In this document: positions 17,798 to 26,215 of the stretch, piece by piece
Layout: every line of letters starts with the position of its first letter
Numbering within the stretch: the stretch's first letter is position 1
Source of the DNA: Prorocentrum cordatum
Lineage: Eukaryota; Sar; Dinophyceae; Prorocentrales; Prorocentraceae
Length of the DNA stretch: 27,500 nt
Assembly: GCA_963575745.1 (NCBI GenBank)
Contig: CAUYUJ010006478.1
Coordinates: forward strand, 20,001 to 47,500
Direction of reading: 5' to 3'
Notes under the pieces: generated by a model
What the model was told of the DNA's origin: nothing
Seen by the model: only the letters and a program-made list of their open reading frames with translations
Database searches by the model: none
Made by a program: the position numbers and the translations under genes

Positions 17798-19384
17798 ATG
17801 GCTACCATTTCAAGTTGCCTGACAGAGATACAGGGAAGCGTCAGCGTCCTGGCTGACAACGAGGCCGTTGGTGTTGATGGTGCCGCCTTGGAACAGATTC
17901 GAGCCTCACTGGCTTCCAGCATCTGTGCAATGGTTACGTCGATTTCGCAGCCAGTGTTCAGCGAGAGCGCTGGGGCTCTTCTCAAGGCCCTTGGTCAGTC
18001 GTCCTTCAGCACCGATCAAAAGAAAACGATCAGCACTTGCATCAACGAGAAGCTACTGAGAAGCTCGACGGCCAGCCGTCTCCTCCCCACGGAGAAGCAG
18101 TCCTTCGCCAAGCGTGACTCTATTCTCAACTACCTCACCGCGTCCGACTGGGCAGTCATCAATGACCAGAGTAAGCCATTCGACGACGCCTCCAAAGCAA
18201 TGCGGATTGCCACCAGGCTGATGAACGGAGGCATGGTGCAGCCGAGCCCCCTAGCATGTGCGGACATGGTGGCTGCGTGTGCCGTTGCAATGGGGAGCGA
18301 GCAAGACCCCGTCAAGATGTACAACATGGTCCATCGCTTCCCGAGCTACTTCAGCAGTCCACCACCTGGAGTGGATAGCTTGCCAGTTCTTCGTTCGTTG
18401 AGTGACAAGCCCTCGGAGCTTCCAGTGCAGATCCAGAAGTCCATGTACACAGACGAGGACCCTCCAGTGACGTTCGACAGTCCGATGTTTCTCATCGTTC
18501 GCAAGAAAGTATCATGTCGGTCGACGAACGTGACCGTCAGGGACTCCGTTCCCAGATCTGTTCCCAAATCTGCTCCTGCGGCTTTACCGAACGCGCTGAG
18601 CTTCGGCACGCCGCAGCAGCAGCAGGTCAACGTGATGAACTTCATGGCTGCTGCGTCTGCTATGGGCTTGAACCAACAGCAAGCTTTTCAGCTGGGCATG
18701 GCTGGCTTCGCCAATGGATCGGGAATGGGGCAGGTGAACATCAAGTACACTGGCGCTGGCGCTTATGCCGCTGGCTCTTCTCCTGGAGGCGTCACACCAC
18801 TTCAACAGCCTGGGCTGCCTCCTATGATGCCGAGCACAGTAGAAGTTCCCGCTGCTTTGCCCGTGCAGGACGCTGATCGCCCTCCGTGCATGGAGCCTGC
18901 CTGGGTGACTCCAATGAGGTCCCTCCCAGCCCCGAGCAAGGCCCAAGAGGAGGCCGCCATGGGCGGCCCACCTGGCAGCCAAGAGCCGCCGTCAGCGCTT
19001 GCCGTTCTTTCAGGCGGCCTAGACAAGCACGCGAAGGTCGCAAAGGCCCCGATGCTAGCGGACGCGGCTTGCAGCGATGAAGTCGCTGCGACTGCCGTAG
19101 CCAGCAAGCTCGAGGCTGAGCACGAGCAGTTGGTCCAGAGGGCCAAGGCCAAAGCTAAGGCTGAGAGGAACGAGAAGAAAGCTGCCATGGAAGCAGCCGA
19201 CACTCCCAGCGCCAAGAAGCGTCCCGCGGCTGCCAGTCCAGCACACGCGTCTGCTAAAAAAAGTTGCGAAGAAAGCTCCGAAGAATTCAGACTTCCCCGA
19301 AATGCCAAAGCATGGGTCAGTGCACGTCGGCAAGGGGAAGGTCAGCCCCAGCGCCTCAAAGGGGGGCTGGCGCGCGTGGCCTGA
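17798..19384 (+). CDS. Gene 3: multi-copy dinoflagellate family protein; C-terminus needs a 1-nt shift
   Basis: Start: ATG at 17798, the first after the SL-like leader, giving MATISSCLTEIQGSVSVL. The N-terminal half is helical, and around SILNYLTASDWAVIND and GGMVQPSPLACADMVAACAV it resembles a recurrent dinoflagellate family I know from memory (function unknown). A Gln/Met/Ala-rich middle follows (TPQQQQVNVMNFMAAA), then a Pro-rich linker and a Lys/Ala/Glu coiled-coil-like stretch (VQRAKAKAKAERNEKKAAME). The called frame stops at 19384, but shifting by one base in the A7 run at 19256-19262 gives a longer tail (GSVHVGKGKVSPSASKGGW, then CFKFGSNKRV) ending at 19478, which looks like the family's usual ending. 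The protein would then be about 560 residues. Confidence 0.7.
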   Translation: MATISSCLTEIQGSVSVLADNEAVGVDGAALEQIRASLASSICAMVTSISQPVFSESAGALLKALGQSSFSTDQKKTISTCINEKLLRSSTASRLLPTEKQSFAKRDSILNYLTASDWAVINDQSKPFDDASKAMRIATRLMNGGMVQPSPLACADMVAACAVAMGSEQDPVKMYNMVHRFPSYFSSPPPGVDSLPVLRSLSDKPSELPVQIQKSMYTDEDPPVTFDSPMFLIVRKKVSCRSTNVTVRDSVPRSVPKSAPAALPNALSFGTPQQQQVNVMNFMAAASAMGLNQQQAFQLGMAGFANGSGMGQVNIKYTGAGAYAAGSSPGGVTPLQQPGLPPMMPSTVEVPAALPVQDADRPPCMEPAWVTPMRSLPAPSKAQEEAAMGGPPGSQEPPSALAVLSGGLDKHAKVAKAPMLADAACSDEVAATAVASKLEAEHEQLVQRAKAKAKAERNEKKAAMEAADTPSAKKRPAAASPAHASAKKSCEESSEEFRLPRNAKAWVSARRQGEGQPQRLKGGLARVA

Positions 19385-19832
19385 TCGTGCTGCCGTGGGC
19401 CAGGAGAAGTGTTTTAAGTTCGGCAGCAACAAACGTGTCTCTTTTCAGACTGCCGTTGATTACATCAGGTCTTTTTAGTTTCCGGCTTGTCCCCGAGTAG
19501 CCAGCTCAGCTTACTTGCTTGAGCAGCCATGGGGTCGGCTGCATGCAAAGTCAGCTCAGGCAGCTGGCAGTCGCTAGTGCGCATGCGTGCCCTGTCGCAT
19601 GTCGTAGGCACGCTCAGAACACATCAGTGCAGAATACTCCTCAGGACCACCTGTGAGGTAAAAATGTTCATGGGTTGGGGTCGCAAGGACGCCCGTCGCG
19701 TAAGGTCCGATGCATGATTGAGCACGCGTGGCTTGAACCAAATTGGCAACGGGTGGTGAGGAGGAGGAGTAGGATGAGGAGGACGGGGGAGATAGGGATG
19801 AGGATTAGAATGAGAAATATGATGATGAGAAG

Positions 19833-19880
19833 CACGCACGTTTTTCAAGTGAGGTTGAACAACCACCAAATGGAGTGGAC
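19833..19880 (+). promoter_or_regulatory. Spacer motif CACGCACG-TTTTTCAAG, copy 2
   Basis: CACGCACGTTTTTCAAGTG, then AGGTTGAAC and CAAATGGAGTGG. It matches copy 1 over about 45 bp with few changes and again lies just after a purine-rich tract. Confidence 0.6.
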
Positions 19881-19947
19881 TGACGAGGAATGTGATGAGG
19901 GAGAGGGTAAGAAGGAAGAGGAGGAGGAAGGTGGTGACGGGGAATAA

Positions 19948-19994
19948 CACGCGCGTTCCTTTCAAGTCAGCTTGAAACAAATCAGATGGATGAG
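19948..19994 (+). promoter_or_regulatory. Spacer motif CACGCGCG-TTTCAAG, copy 3
   Basis: CACGCGCGTTCCTTTCAAG, then TCAGCTTGAAAC and AGATGGATGAG. Here TTTCAAG and CTTGAAA form a perfect stem around TCAG. The stem is kept although the loop differs from copies 1 and 2, which suggests the fold matters. Confidence 0.6.
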
Positions 19995-20162
19995 AAAGAG
20001 GAGGAAGAAGAGACAGAATAATAAGTGTAAGACACCCCGTTCGGATTTCCATATGGTGGTGAAACGCGTGAAACGAAGGAAGAATATACGCGTGACGAGG
20101 CCCCCCCTTCCCCAAAGAAGACAACAAACGAGAAACGGCCTCTCTCCACCCCCCTTCTCACA

Positions 20163-20184
20163 TCCGTAGCCGCCTGGGCACAAG
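20163..20184 (+). promoter_or_regulatory. Degenerate spliced-leader-like sequence before the transposase
   Basis: T-CCGTAGCC-GCCTG-GGCACAAG aligns without gaps to the SL core at 16 of 21 positions, with both ends (CCGTAGCC and CAAG) intact. The first ATG after it, 20219, starts the transposase frame. Confidence 0.65.
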
Positions 20185-20218
20185 GCGCGTGGTATCAGTT
20201 CCTGTCTCTGCGACCGTA

Positions 20219-22240
20219 ATGGGCGAGAGGGCGAGAAAACTTCAACGAGTAAATGCCGCTCGGTATTCGATCCCTCATGCCAGTCAATCAGCGTTTGCCT
20301 CGATGTGCGCCTTGGCCAGGAAGGGGGAACTTCCAGCCATATCAACCAGTGAGAGTGTGCGGGAAGCGAGGGACTCGTTGGCCATTCAGACGACAGAGTA
20401 TGGAAAACTCATTGTTCCTCTGGACCTGATCACTGCGAAGGGGGAGCCTCTGAAGGTGGAAGTCGTGAACCCCCTCGCCTACCTCTCGCTTGCTAGTCGC
20501 AGCATTCACTTCGGAAAGCTCTTCGAGGAAACCTATTCCAGGACTTGCATTATACCTCAAAACCAAAGGGGGGGTCGGTCGAAAATACTTGTTCGCTTGC
20601 CCTCCTTCCTCTCTGTGCTCTCTTCGGCGTCTCCATCCTCAACCCCTTCGAGCTCCTACTTCTTCCTCGTTCTCATTCGTAGAACTTTGTCGAAGACGAA
20701 GACAGCCCTGCGAAACTGATTCGATGTTTCCCCTTGGAGGTCCCGAATCCCGAGCCTGATCGTGGCCAAACCAGTCGGCCTTTTTTTGTTGTTCAGATGT
20801 CGGCAAGCCCTCTTGGGCCCTCACCGAGGTTGTTTTGCTGTGGATTTATTTTGACAAGCCCTAAGCCTAAGGACCCCGTGCAGCCATCGCAACCCGTGGA
20901 GGATATTGTTGTACAACGATGAGGCGAAGCCTGGGGACCGCCTCAAGCAGCAAAACAAAAGAGCATGTCAGAATGTTTACATATCGATCCTAGAATTTGG
21001 GGCCCATGCACTTGCCAAGGAAGACTTCTGGTTTGCTGTGGGATGCGTCAGGAGTTTAGATGTTGAGGCGTGTAATCCAGGTGGGACTTCACAACTGATT
21101 GGTGGAATGCTCAAGCTCATGTTTGATCCTTCAGCTCACGATATCAGCCTTTCGGGGATCACGTTGCATCTGCCAGGAGGTAAATCATTTAAGTTGATTG
21201 CAAAAATTGGTTGCGTGCTCGGAGACGAATCGGCTCTGCATCAAATTTGGCAATGCAAAGGTTCAGCAGGAGTCAAACCGTGTTCCCAGTGTCTGAATGT
21301 AGTTAACAAGGGCTGGATGGCTTGCGGTGAATTGCAGGCACACAACACGTACATTCCATATCCTAAGGTTGATTCCCTCAAAGATTGCATCCCGCTGACA
21401 AAACCGATCCTCGAAACAATGATGGAGAAGATTGGAAGTTCCACATCCAAAGGTTTGAAGGCTGAGAGAGAGACGATGTTTGGTTGGATACACAATCCTC
21501 ACAGCTTACTCCTACAGCCTCACATGAAAGACGTGATACATCCACTCGATCACAATTGTTTCGACTGGGGTCACAATTGGTTGCAGGGCGTGTTCCAGGT
21601 GACAGTGTATCAATCGTTCAGGGAGATGTACAGTTCTTACAAAAAGGTGACCGAGAATATTTACGAGTTTGTGAAACAATATACATGGCAGTGTCGAATT
21701 TCCTCTCGATCAGCGACGGGAATCGAGATGTTCAATTTGAAGCGTTCGGAATCGTCTTGGGCCGCGGAGTCGTGGAAATGTTCTTGTTCAGGAGCGCTAT
21801 CCATGCATTCGGTCCTCGCCCACTACTTCAGAACAAAGGTTCCTGATTGTGCGGTTCGCGATGTGATTCTATCGATGTCCGATGTGATTGGGCTGCTTTG
21901 GTATTGTCCGAAACTGTCGGTGCCTGCCACAACAATAAATGCGAACACCGTTGCTTTCATCAAGCACTTCAAAGCAGCGTTTGGGGAGCATCTCATGATA
22001 TGGAAATTTCATGGGGTATTGCACCACGCCCAGACCGTGCAAACCCTGGGGTGGAGCCCCCACACCATCACACTCGAAAGAAAACACGAGTTCGTGCTAA
22101 AATACGGTGAAGACCAGCAAGCTGATACTAGCAAGATCGTTCGTGAAATCGTTGCCAAGAGCTTGCACGACTGGAACGAAGCCAAATGGCTTGACCTCTC
22201 GATCGGTTTGAAAAGCCCTGAGCGCACAAACAAAAAATAA
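20219..22240 (+). CDS. DDE transposase-like protein, CACTA-like motif order; C-terminus needs a 1-nt shift
   Basis: Exon 1 (20219-20541) begins MGERARKLQRVNAARYSIPH. Removing 20542-20871 as a GA-AG intron joins in phase 2 to NPWRILLYNDEAKPGD. Counted from Leu at 20906 (residue 1), candidate catalytic sites are Asp5 (YNDE), Asp107 (VLGDES) and Glu391 (LERKHEF). A Cys pair lies at 126/129 (KPCSQC) and D-x2-H at 220-223 (FDWGH). D-x2-H between the second Asp and the Glu is known from hAT and CACTA-type transposases, so the role would be DNA cut-and-paste. The family is common in dinoflagellates from memory. The frame stops at 22240 in an A-run (22232-22237). Shifting by one base continues, through VAQVIFFAECHGQLYAAIQP, to a stop at 22575, making about 675 residues. 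Confidence 0.7.
20542..20871 (+). other. Inferred GA-AG intron in the transposase gene
   Basis: Edges read TTCCAG|GACTTG and CCTAAG|GACCCC, a 5-bp AGGAC direct repeat. Its length, 330 bp, keeps the phase (2), and it replaces a stretch of poor coding content. A GA start is unusual but reported among dinoflagellate introns. An alternative acceptor is GTGCAG at 20883, also in phase. Confidence 0.55.
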
Positions 22241-22575
22241 TTGCAGCACTAGTTGAGCATTTCGGTCCTGGTGAGTATGTAACGTCTTCCAAGGCTCGTT
22301 TTTCGAAGTGGGACTCTGCTGCTTCGAAGGATTTTGTTGCCATTCGCAAAGCCGCAGGCTTTTTGGTTGCCCAGGTAATTTTCTTTGCAGAATGCCATGG
22401 GCAACTGTATGCTGCCATCCAGCCCTACAGCCTAGTGGAACAATTCCAGAAGCATAGCATCTGGAAGAAAGGTTCGCGCCCGTGCTTTTCTTTAATGTGT
22501 GATTTCGTGGATGTCCTCATCCATTCTAGGGGGCCTAGCACTGTGACTGTGCTACATACACCATCCATCGCATGA
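22241..22575 (+). pseudogene. Out-of-frame C-terminal part of the transposase
   Basis: Starting right after the A-run, this frame reads IIAALVEHFGPGEYVTSS, later AIRKAAGFLVAQVIFFAE and HSIWKKGSRPCFSLMCDF, to the stop at 22573. It is protein-like throughout and has no start signal of its own. The simplest reading is one lost A in the run at 22232-22237, by mutation or sequencing error. Confidence 0.65.
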
Positions 22576-22989
22576 GCATGTTCTCATCCTTTTTGCTTTC
22601 GGACGGGGCCGATTGCATCGAAGCTTACCTGCGCCTGTCAAAAAAAAAACAGAAGACTCAAAGAATTGCCTCGGGGCCTCAAGGAGAGCAATGTTTGCAG
22701 ACGGTCGCAAGGAGTTCCCTACCCCATCCTACTCCCCTTTGCCCTTACTATCCCCCTCCTCGACTCGACCCCTCCCCCTCGATTTCGGATCCTGCGAGTG
22801 GGCGGAGGAATGGGGATTGAGGGGGCGAGGGCGGGATTTGGTAAGGAACTCTGCCGTTTCTTCACGCGTTGCTTGTGTGATTCTGCCATGGGGAATGTCT
22901 CCCAGCCGTTGTTTGCACCCGAAGGCTTCAGAATTTTGAGCTTTGGGGATGCTGATTTCTGAATTCTGCAGGGGGCGTCAAGCGATCCG
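22576..22989. other. 3' flank of the transposase, no gene seen
   Basis: A 9-A run lies at 22640-22648. A C/T-rich stretch (22720-22790) and short open frames follow, with no recognisable product. Confidence 0.5.
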
Positions 22990-23150
22990 CAAGGACTTAG
23001 CTAAAGGTTTACGGGGGGCGGTAACCGTTTAGCTAAGCGTTTAGGCTAACCGTTTAGCGGTTGGCTAACCCCAAAGCTAACCGTTTAGGTAAGGCCTTAC
23101 CAACTCATGGGCCTAACCACTTAGCAATGGGTTACCCAACCCATTGATAA
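22990..23150. repeat. Right TTAGC/GCTAA motif array
   Basis: TTAGCTAA occurs at 22997 and 23029. CGTTTAGGCTAACCG, CGTTTAGCGGTTGGCTAACC and AAAGCTAACCGTTTAGG follow, with GGTAACCG and GGGTTACCC. About seven TTAGC/GCTAA words in 160 bp use the same vocabulary as the left array. Confidence 0.75.
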
Positions 23151-23423
23151 CTTGAAAGCAAGTCCTGTGCAAACTTTATAAAACCTCTACCGACTTGCAA
23201 ACCGTACTAAACCACCAACCCCTCCAAGTGGGCCCTCTGTGGGGCCACACCCTGGACCACCTTGTCTTTTCTCGGGCCCGGCAGGTGCGTCGACGGGCTC
23301 GTCGCCCCCACCCACCTATGATCCCCTGAGGCAGGATTCTGGCCCCCTGGGGAGGGGGGGCAGCAGAGGGAGACGGGGGCCGCCGACTTCTCCGCTCGCC
23401 CGCTCGCCCCCTTGGCGGGGTGA

Positions 23424-24170
23424 CTGCGGACCTCGACCCTCAAGGAGGCGCTGGCGGACAAGGAGTACCGCCGGCGGGGCGGCAGGTTCGTCTTCCCGTC
23501 GCCCCTGGACACCTTCGTCCGGGGACTGCACCGCCGCACCGCCGACCTCCACGCGGACTGGACCCGGCGCCTCGGGCGCGACGCCTCCGGCCCCGCGGCG
23601 CGCGCGGAGGCCGTGGAGGAGATGCTGCTCCGGCTGCGCTGGGACGACGCCGACGCCGGGGCGCGCGCGCGGCTGTCCGAGATCGTCGGGCGCATCTGGG
23701 ACGGCCTGCAGGGCGTCGACCTGGCCGAGGCCGCGCCCATCCCGTCGGCGCTCTGGCTGGGCGCGGGCGGCGGCACCGCCCGCCGCGAGCCGCCGGGGCC
23801 GCCGGCCCCGCGCCTCGCTGCCGGCCCGGGTGCGGCTGCGGCCCCCGAAGGGAAGGCTCGGGGGCAGCGACAGGGGGGGGGAGGCATAGGGGGGGGAATA
23901 CGTACAGCGCCCCCCCAATCGCCCACTGCTCGCCGATAGGGGCCCGACACCCCACGCCGCCCAGGGAGGTGTGGATGCGCTCTCGGGGGCCCATCGCCGG
24001 TCCACGGACGACGCGTCGCCGATTCCCGGTCGATTCCTCCCCCCCGTATCGTTGCCCCTCCGAGGCGGGGGAGGCCGCCGCGGCTCCCGGGCGTCGGGCC
24101 GAGGAGGCCCGGGGGCCGCCGCAGGACCGCGGGGGGGCCAAGAGTGTCCGGGCCCAGGGCGCGCCCCTCA
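23424..24170 (+). CDS. Host-like exons of an unknown gene, separated by F3 copy 2
   Basis: The frame opens at 23424 after a stop and reads TLKEALADKEYRRRGGRFVF, then PLDTFVRGLHRRTADLHADW and a helical stretch around VEEMLLRLRWDDADAGARAR and VGRIWDGLQGVDLAEA. It is GC-rich with strong third-position G/C and looks coding. If 23856-24064 is spliced out as a GC-AG intron, the frame continues in phase 0 (APEGK then AGEAAAAPGRRAEEARG) to about 24170, where F1 copy e begins. There is no ATG at the open end, so at least one upstream exon is missing. No domain recognised. Confidence 0.5.
23856..24064. mobile_element. F3 element, copy 2, acting as a GC-AG intron (introner candidate)
   Basis: Terminal inverted repeats GGGGCAGCGACAGGGGGGGG (23861-23880) and CCCCCCCGTATCGTTGCCCC (24039-24058) bound about 198 bp that match F3 copy 1. 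The edges read GGGAAG|GCTCGG and TCCGAG|GCGGGG. GC-AG removal keeps the surrounding frame in phase 0. Confidence 0.65.
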
Positions 24171-24359
24171 GCTTTACGTCGGGCCTGTCCCTCCACAGGA
24201 GGCGTATCCAAACATAGTTGACCATTATGGTGTGTTTTTGTAGAATTTTAACCTAACAGCGAAGACTGATAGGTTTCTAGGTGGGTCAAAAGAGAGCATC
24301 TTGACGCTCCAGGGGGGTCTGGGCGCGATCCGGGGGAGGATGCCGGGAACTCTTTTTTT

Positions 24360-24585
24360 AGCCAACCGTAACGCACTTCGTGGTCTTCGAGTTCCCAGAA
24401 CTCCATTCCTGGGCATGATTTTGAATGCCCGGAGCCAACTGTAGGCCACTTCATGGTCTTCGAGTTCCCAGAACTCCATTCCTGGGCATGATTTTGAATG
24501 CCCGGAGCCAACTGTAGGCCACTTCGTGTTCTTCGAGTTCCCAGAACTTTCCCGTTCCCAGGGGCCACATTTTGAATGCTGAGGC
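24360..24585. repeat. 73-bp tandem repeat, about three units
   Basis: GGTCTTCGAGTTCCCAGAAC starts at 24382 and 24455, and a variant (GTTCTTCGAG) at 24528, each 73 bp apart. The last unit diverges after AGAACT and leads into the hexamer array. Confidence 0.9.
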
Positions 24586-26215
24586 AGGCTGATGCTGCGG
24601 CTGAGGCAGGCTGAGGCTGAGGCAGGCTGAGGCTGAGGCCGAGGCTGAAGGCAGACTGAGGCTGAGGCTGAAGCAGGCTGAGGCTGAGGCTGAGGCAGGC
24701 TGAGGCTGAGGCTGAGGCAGGCTGATGCTGAGGCAGGCTGAGGCTGAGGCTGAGGCTGATGCAGGCTGAGGCTGAGGCAGGCTGAGGCTGAGGCCGAGGC
24801 TGAAGGCAGACTGAGGCTGAGGCTGAAGCAGGCTGAGGCTGAGGCTGAGGCAGGCTGAGGCTGAGGCTGAGGCTGCTGGAGGCTTGAGGAGAGGCAGGAT
24901 GAGGCTGAGGCAGGCTGAGGCTGAGCAGGCTGAGGCTGAGGGTCTGAGGCTCTGATGATGCAGGCTGAGCTGAGGCGCTCGTGCAGCTCAGGTTGAGGCC
25001 GAGGATGAGGGCTGTGAGGCTGAAGCAGCTGTGGCTGAGGCGAGGCAGGCTGAGGCTGAGGCTGAGGCAGGCTGAGGCTGAGGCCGAGGCTGAGGCCGAG
25101 GCTGAAGGCAGACTGAGGCTGAGGCTGAAACAGGCTGAGGCTGAGGCTGAGGCAGGCTGAGGCTGAGGCTGAGGCAGGCTGATGCTGAGGCAGGTTGAGG
25201 CTGAGGCTGAGGCTGATGCAGGCTGAGGCTGAGGCAGGCTGAGGCTGAGGCCGAGGCTGAAGGCAGACTGAGGCTGAGGCTGAAGCAGGCTGAGGCTGAG
25301 GCAGAGGCAGGCTGAGGCTGAGGCAGGCTGATGCTGAGGCAGGCTGAGGCTGAGGCTGAGGCTGATGCAGGCTGAGGCAGAGGCAGGCTGAGGCTGAGGC
25401 CGAGGCTGAAGGCAGACTGAGGCTGAGGCTGAAGCAGGCTGAGGCTGAGGCTGAGGCAGGCTGAGGCTGAGGCTGAGGCAGGTTGAGGCTGAGGCAGGCT
25501 GAGGCTGAGGCTGAGGCTGAGGCTGAGGCTGAGGCTGAGGCAGGCTGATGCTGAGGCTTGCTGAGGCTGAGGCTGAGGCTGATGCAGGCTGAGGCTGAGG
25601 CAGGCTGAGGCTGAGGCCGAGGCTGAAGGCAGACTGAGGCTGAGGCTGAAGCAGGCTGAGGCTGAGGCTGAGGCGGGCTGAGGCTGAGGCAGGCTGAGGC
25701 TGAGGCTGAGGCAGGCTGAGGCTGAGGCAGGCTGAGGCTGAGGCTGAGGCTGATGCAGGCTGAGGCTGATGCAGGCTGAGGCTGAGGCCGAGGCTGAAGG
25801 CAGAGTGAGGCTGAGGCTGAAGCAGGCTGAGGCTGAGGCTGAGGCAGGCTGAGGCTGAGGCTGAGGCAGGCTGATGCTGAGGCAGGCTGAGGCTGAGGCT
25901 GAGGCTGATGCAGGCTGAGGCTGAGGCAGGCTGAGGCTGAGGGCCGAGGCCGACGGCAGACTGAGGCTGAGGCTGAAGCAGGCTGAGGCTGAGGCAGAGG
26001 CAGGCTGAGGCTGAGGCTGAGGCAGGCTGATGCTGAGGCAGGCTGAGGCTGAGGCTGAGGCTGATGCAGGCTGAGGCTGAGGCAGGCTGAGGCTGAGGCC
26101 GAGGCTGAAGGCAGACTGAGGCTGAGGCTGAAGCAGGCTGAGGCTGAGGCTGAGGCAGGCTGAGGCTGAGGCAGGCTGAGGCTGAGGCTGAGGCAGGCTG
26201 AGGCTGAGGCTGTGA
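24578..26215. repeat. GCTGAG hexamer satellite with a 155-bp higher-order period
   Basis: The array is built from GGCTGA/GGCAGGCTGA units. A marker, GAAGGCAGACTGAG or close variants, recurs nine times at about 24651, 24806, 25108, 25263, 25412, 25629, 25800, 25956 and 26111, mostly 155-156 bp apart. Positions 24870-25060 are irregular. The minus strand lacks stops because the hexamer's complement contains none, which creates a 673-codon frame alternating Ser-Ala, Gln-Pro and Leu-Ser that I do not call a gene. Confidence 0.95.

Larger units (their letters stand above)
19479..20160. other. Spacer between gene 3 and the transposase
   Basis: No gene recognised. It contains purine-rich GAG tracts (about 19756-19825 and 19895-19935), each followed by a CACGC(G/A)CG-TTCAAG motif copy. 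The sequence after 20030 is mixed and may include the transposase promoter. Confidence 0.6.
11740..23150 (+). mobile_element. Candidate large multigene DNA transposon (CACTA-like)
   Basis: Four same-strand genes lie between two arrays of the same short motif. The exact palindrome TTAGCTAA occurs three times on the left (11843, 11864, 11877) and twice on the right (22997, 23029), and I saw it nowhere else. Looser TTAGC/GCTAA and GTAACC words fill both arrays. The last gene has transposase features. Subterminal motif arrays bound by transposase are known for CACTA/En-Spm elements. I could not find convincing terminal inverted repeats or target duplications, so the exact ends are open and the unit status is inferred. 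Confidence 0.55.

Noticed and set aside
11639-23167. GCAAGTCCTG at both 11639 and 23158 as a target-site duplication of the large element
   Set aside because: The sequences just inside the two copies are not inverted repeats, and 10 bp does not fit CACTA-type elements. It could be chance.
11705-23230. CACTTG at 11705 and CAAGTG at 23225 as CACTA-type element ends
   Set aside because: Only six bases match, the following bases diverge, and the flanking trinucleotides (AAT and GGC) are not a target duplication.
24578-26215. A CRISPR-like array
   Set aside because: The units are continuous short tandem repeats without unique spacers, and no cas-like gene is present.
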